A DNA stretch of 13,070 nucleotides, taken from NCBI GenBank assembly GCA_934561335.1, contig CAKTGD010000028.1:1-13070 (forward strand). Reading direction: 5' to 3'. Shown one piece after another: positions 13,024 through 13,070 of the stretch. Position numbers and translations under genes: made by a program. How positions within the stretch are numbered: position 1 is the first letter of the stretch; each line of letters starts with the position of its first letter. Origin of the DNA: an uncultured Oscillospiraceae bacterium (GTDB lineage: Bacteria; Bacillota_A; Clostridia; Oscillospirales; Oscillospiraceae). A model generated the notes under the pieces. The model made no database searches. It worked only from the letters and a program-made list of their open reading frames with translations, and was not told the DNA's origin.

Positions 13024-13070
13024 ATGGATCTCATCAAAGCATTGAACGAAAAGCAGCTGAAGGAAGTGCC
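13024..13070 (+). CDS. rplS: 50S ribosomal protein L19 (3' partial)
   Basis: Only the first 15 codons and part of the next are present, reading MDLIKALNEKQLKEV. This matches the start of clostridial L19 proteins (MDxIKALxxEQLKxDVP type), which bridge the subunit interface of the ribosome. A strong SD at the right distance, a sigma-A promoter and a structured leader upstream support a highly expressed ribosomal gene. Most of the protein lies outside the window, so the call rests on a short N-terminus. Confidence 0.75.
   Translation, partial: MDLIKALNEKQLKEV

Overview
The window looks like chromosomal DNA from a Gram-positive, spore-forming gut-type Clostridia, most likely the Oscillospiraceae/Ruminococcaceae group. 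The evidence is fairly GC-rich coding sequence, strong AGGAGG-type ribosome binding sites, sigma-A promoters and intrinsic terminators with U-tracts. Gene content agrees: a short four-domain S1 protein, NiaR, a YmfF/YmfH-like M16 pair, and SpoIIM next to XerD. I cannot name a genus. No rRNA, tRNA, CRISPR array, insertion sequence or prophage gene was seen.

Layout. (1) 1-1079: 3' part of an S1-domain protein (RpsA-like, possibly the C-terminal half of an IspH-S1 fusion), followed by two hairpin terminators. (2) 1187-3060, minus strand: niaR (niacin-responsive repressor) followed by an orphan PTS_EIIC_2/PfoR-like membrane transporter. The transporter's upstream region carries a 44-bp dyad, which makes it a candidate NiaR target and possible niacin transporter. 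(3) 3217-6698, plus strand: an operon of two overlapping M16 metallopeptidase genes and lgt. The first peptidase lacks the HxxEH site but keeps an R/Y motif; the second has HYLEH. (4) 6724-9750: a metal-homeostasis locus. A divergent regulator fusing an ArsR-type to an AraC-type DNA-binding domain faces a free-standing HMA metallochaperone and a P1B-type Zn/Cd ATPase. Two divergent promoters share one -10 palindrome and one operator-like dyad. (5) 9934-10926: two small membrane proteins, one with a C-terminal Cys/His zinc-like motif and one of the TIGR04086/DUF3792 family. (6) 10927-11281: a gene-free stretch with tandem 11-mers identical to the XerD arm of the Bacillus dif site. (7) 11282-12786: spoIIM-xerD, an order resembling the Bacillus subtilis spoIIM-xerD region. 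(8) 12787-13070: terminator, promoter, structured leader and the first codons of rplS (ribosomal protein L19).

The most unusual items are the ArsR-AraC fusion with its shared-promoter architecture, the NiaR/PTS-like transporter pair with its long dyad, an orphan plus-strand RNA-like unit at about 2462-2546, a 20-nt motif occurring twice in gene-free DNA, and the dif-arm-like repeats upstream of spoIIM-xerD. All functional statements come from reading motifs, without database searches.
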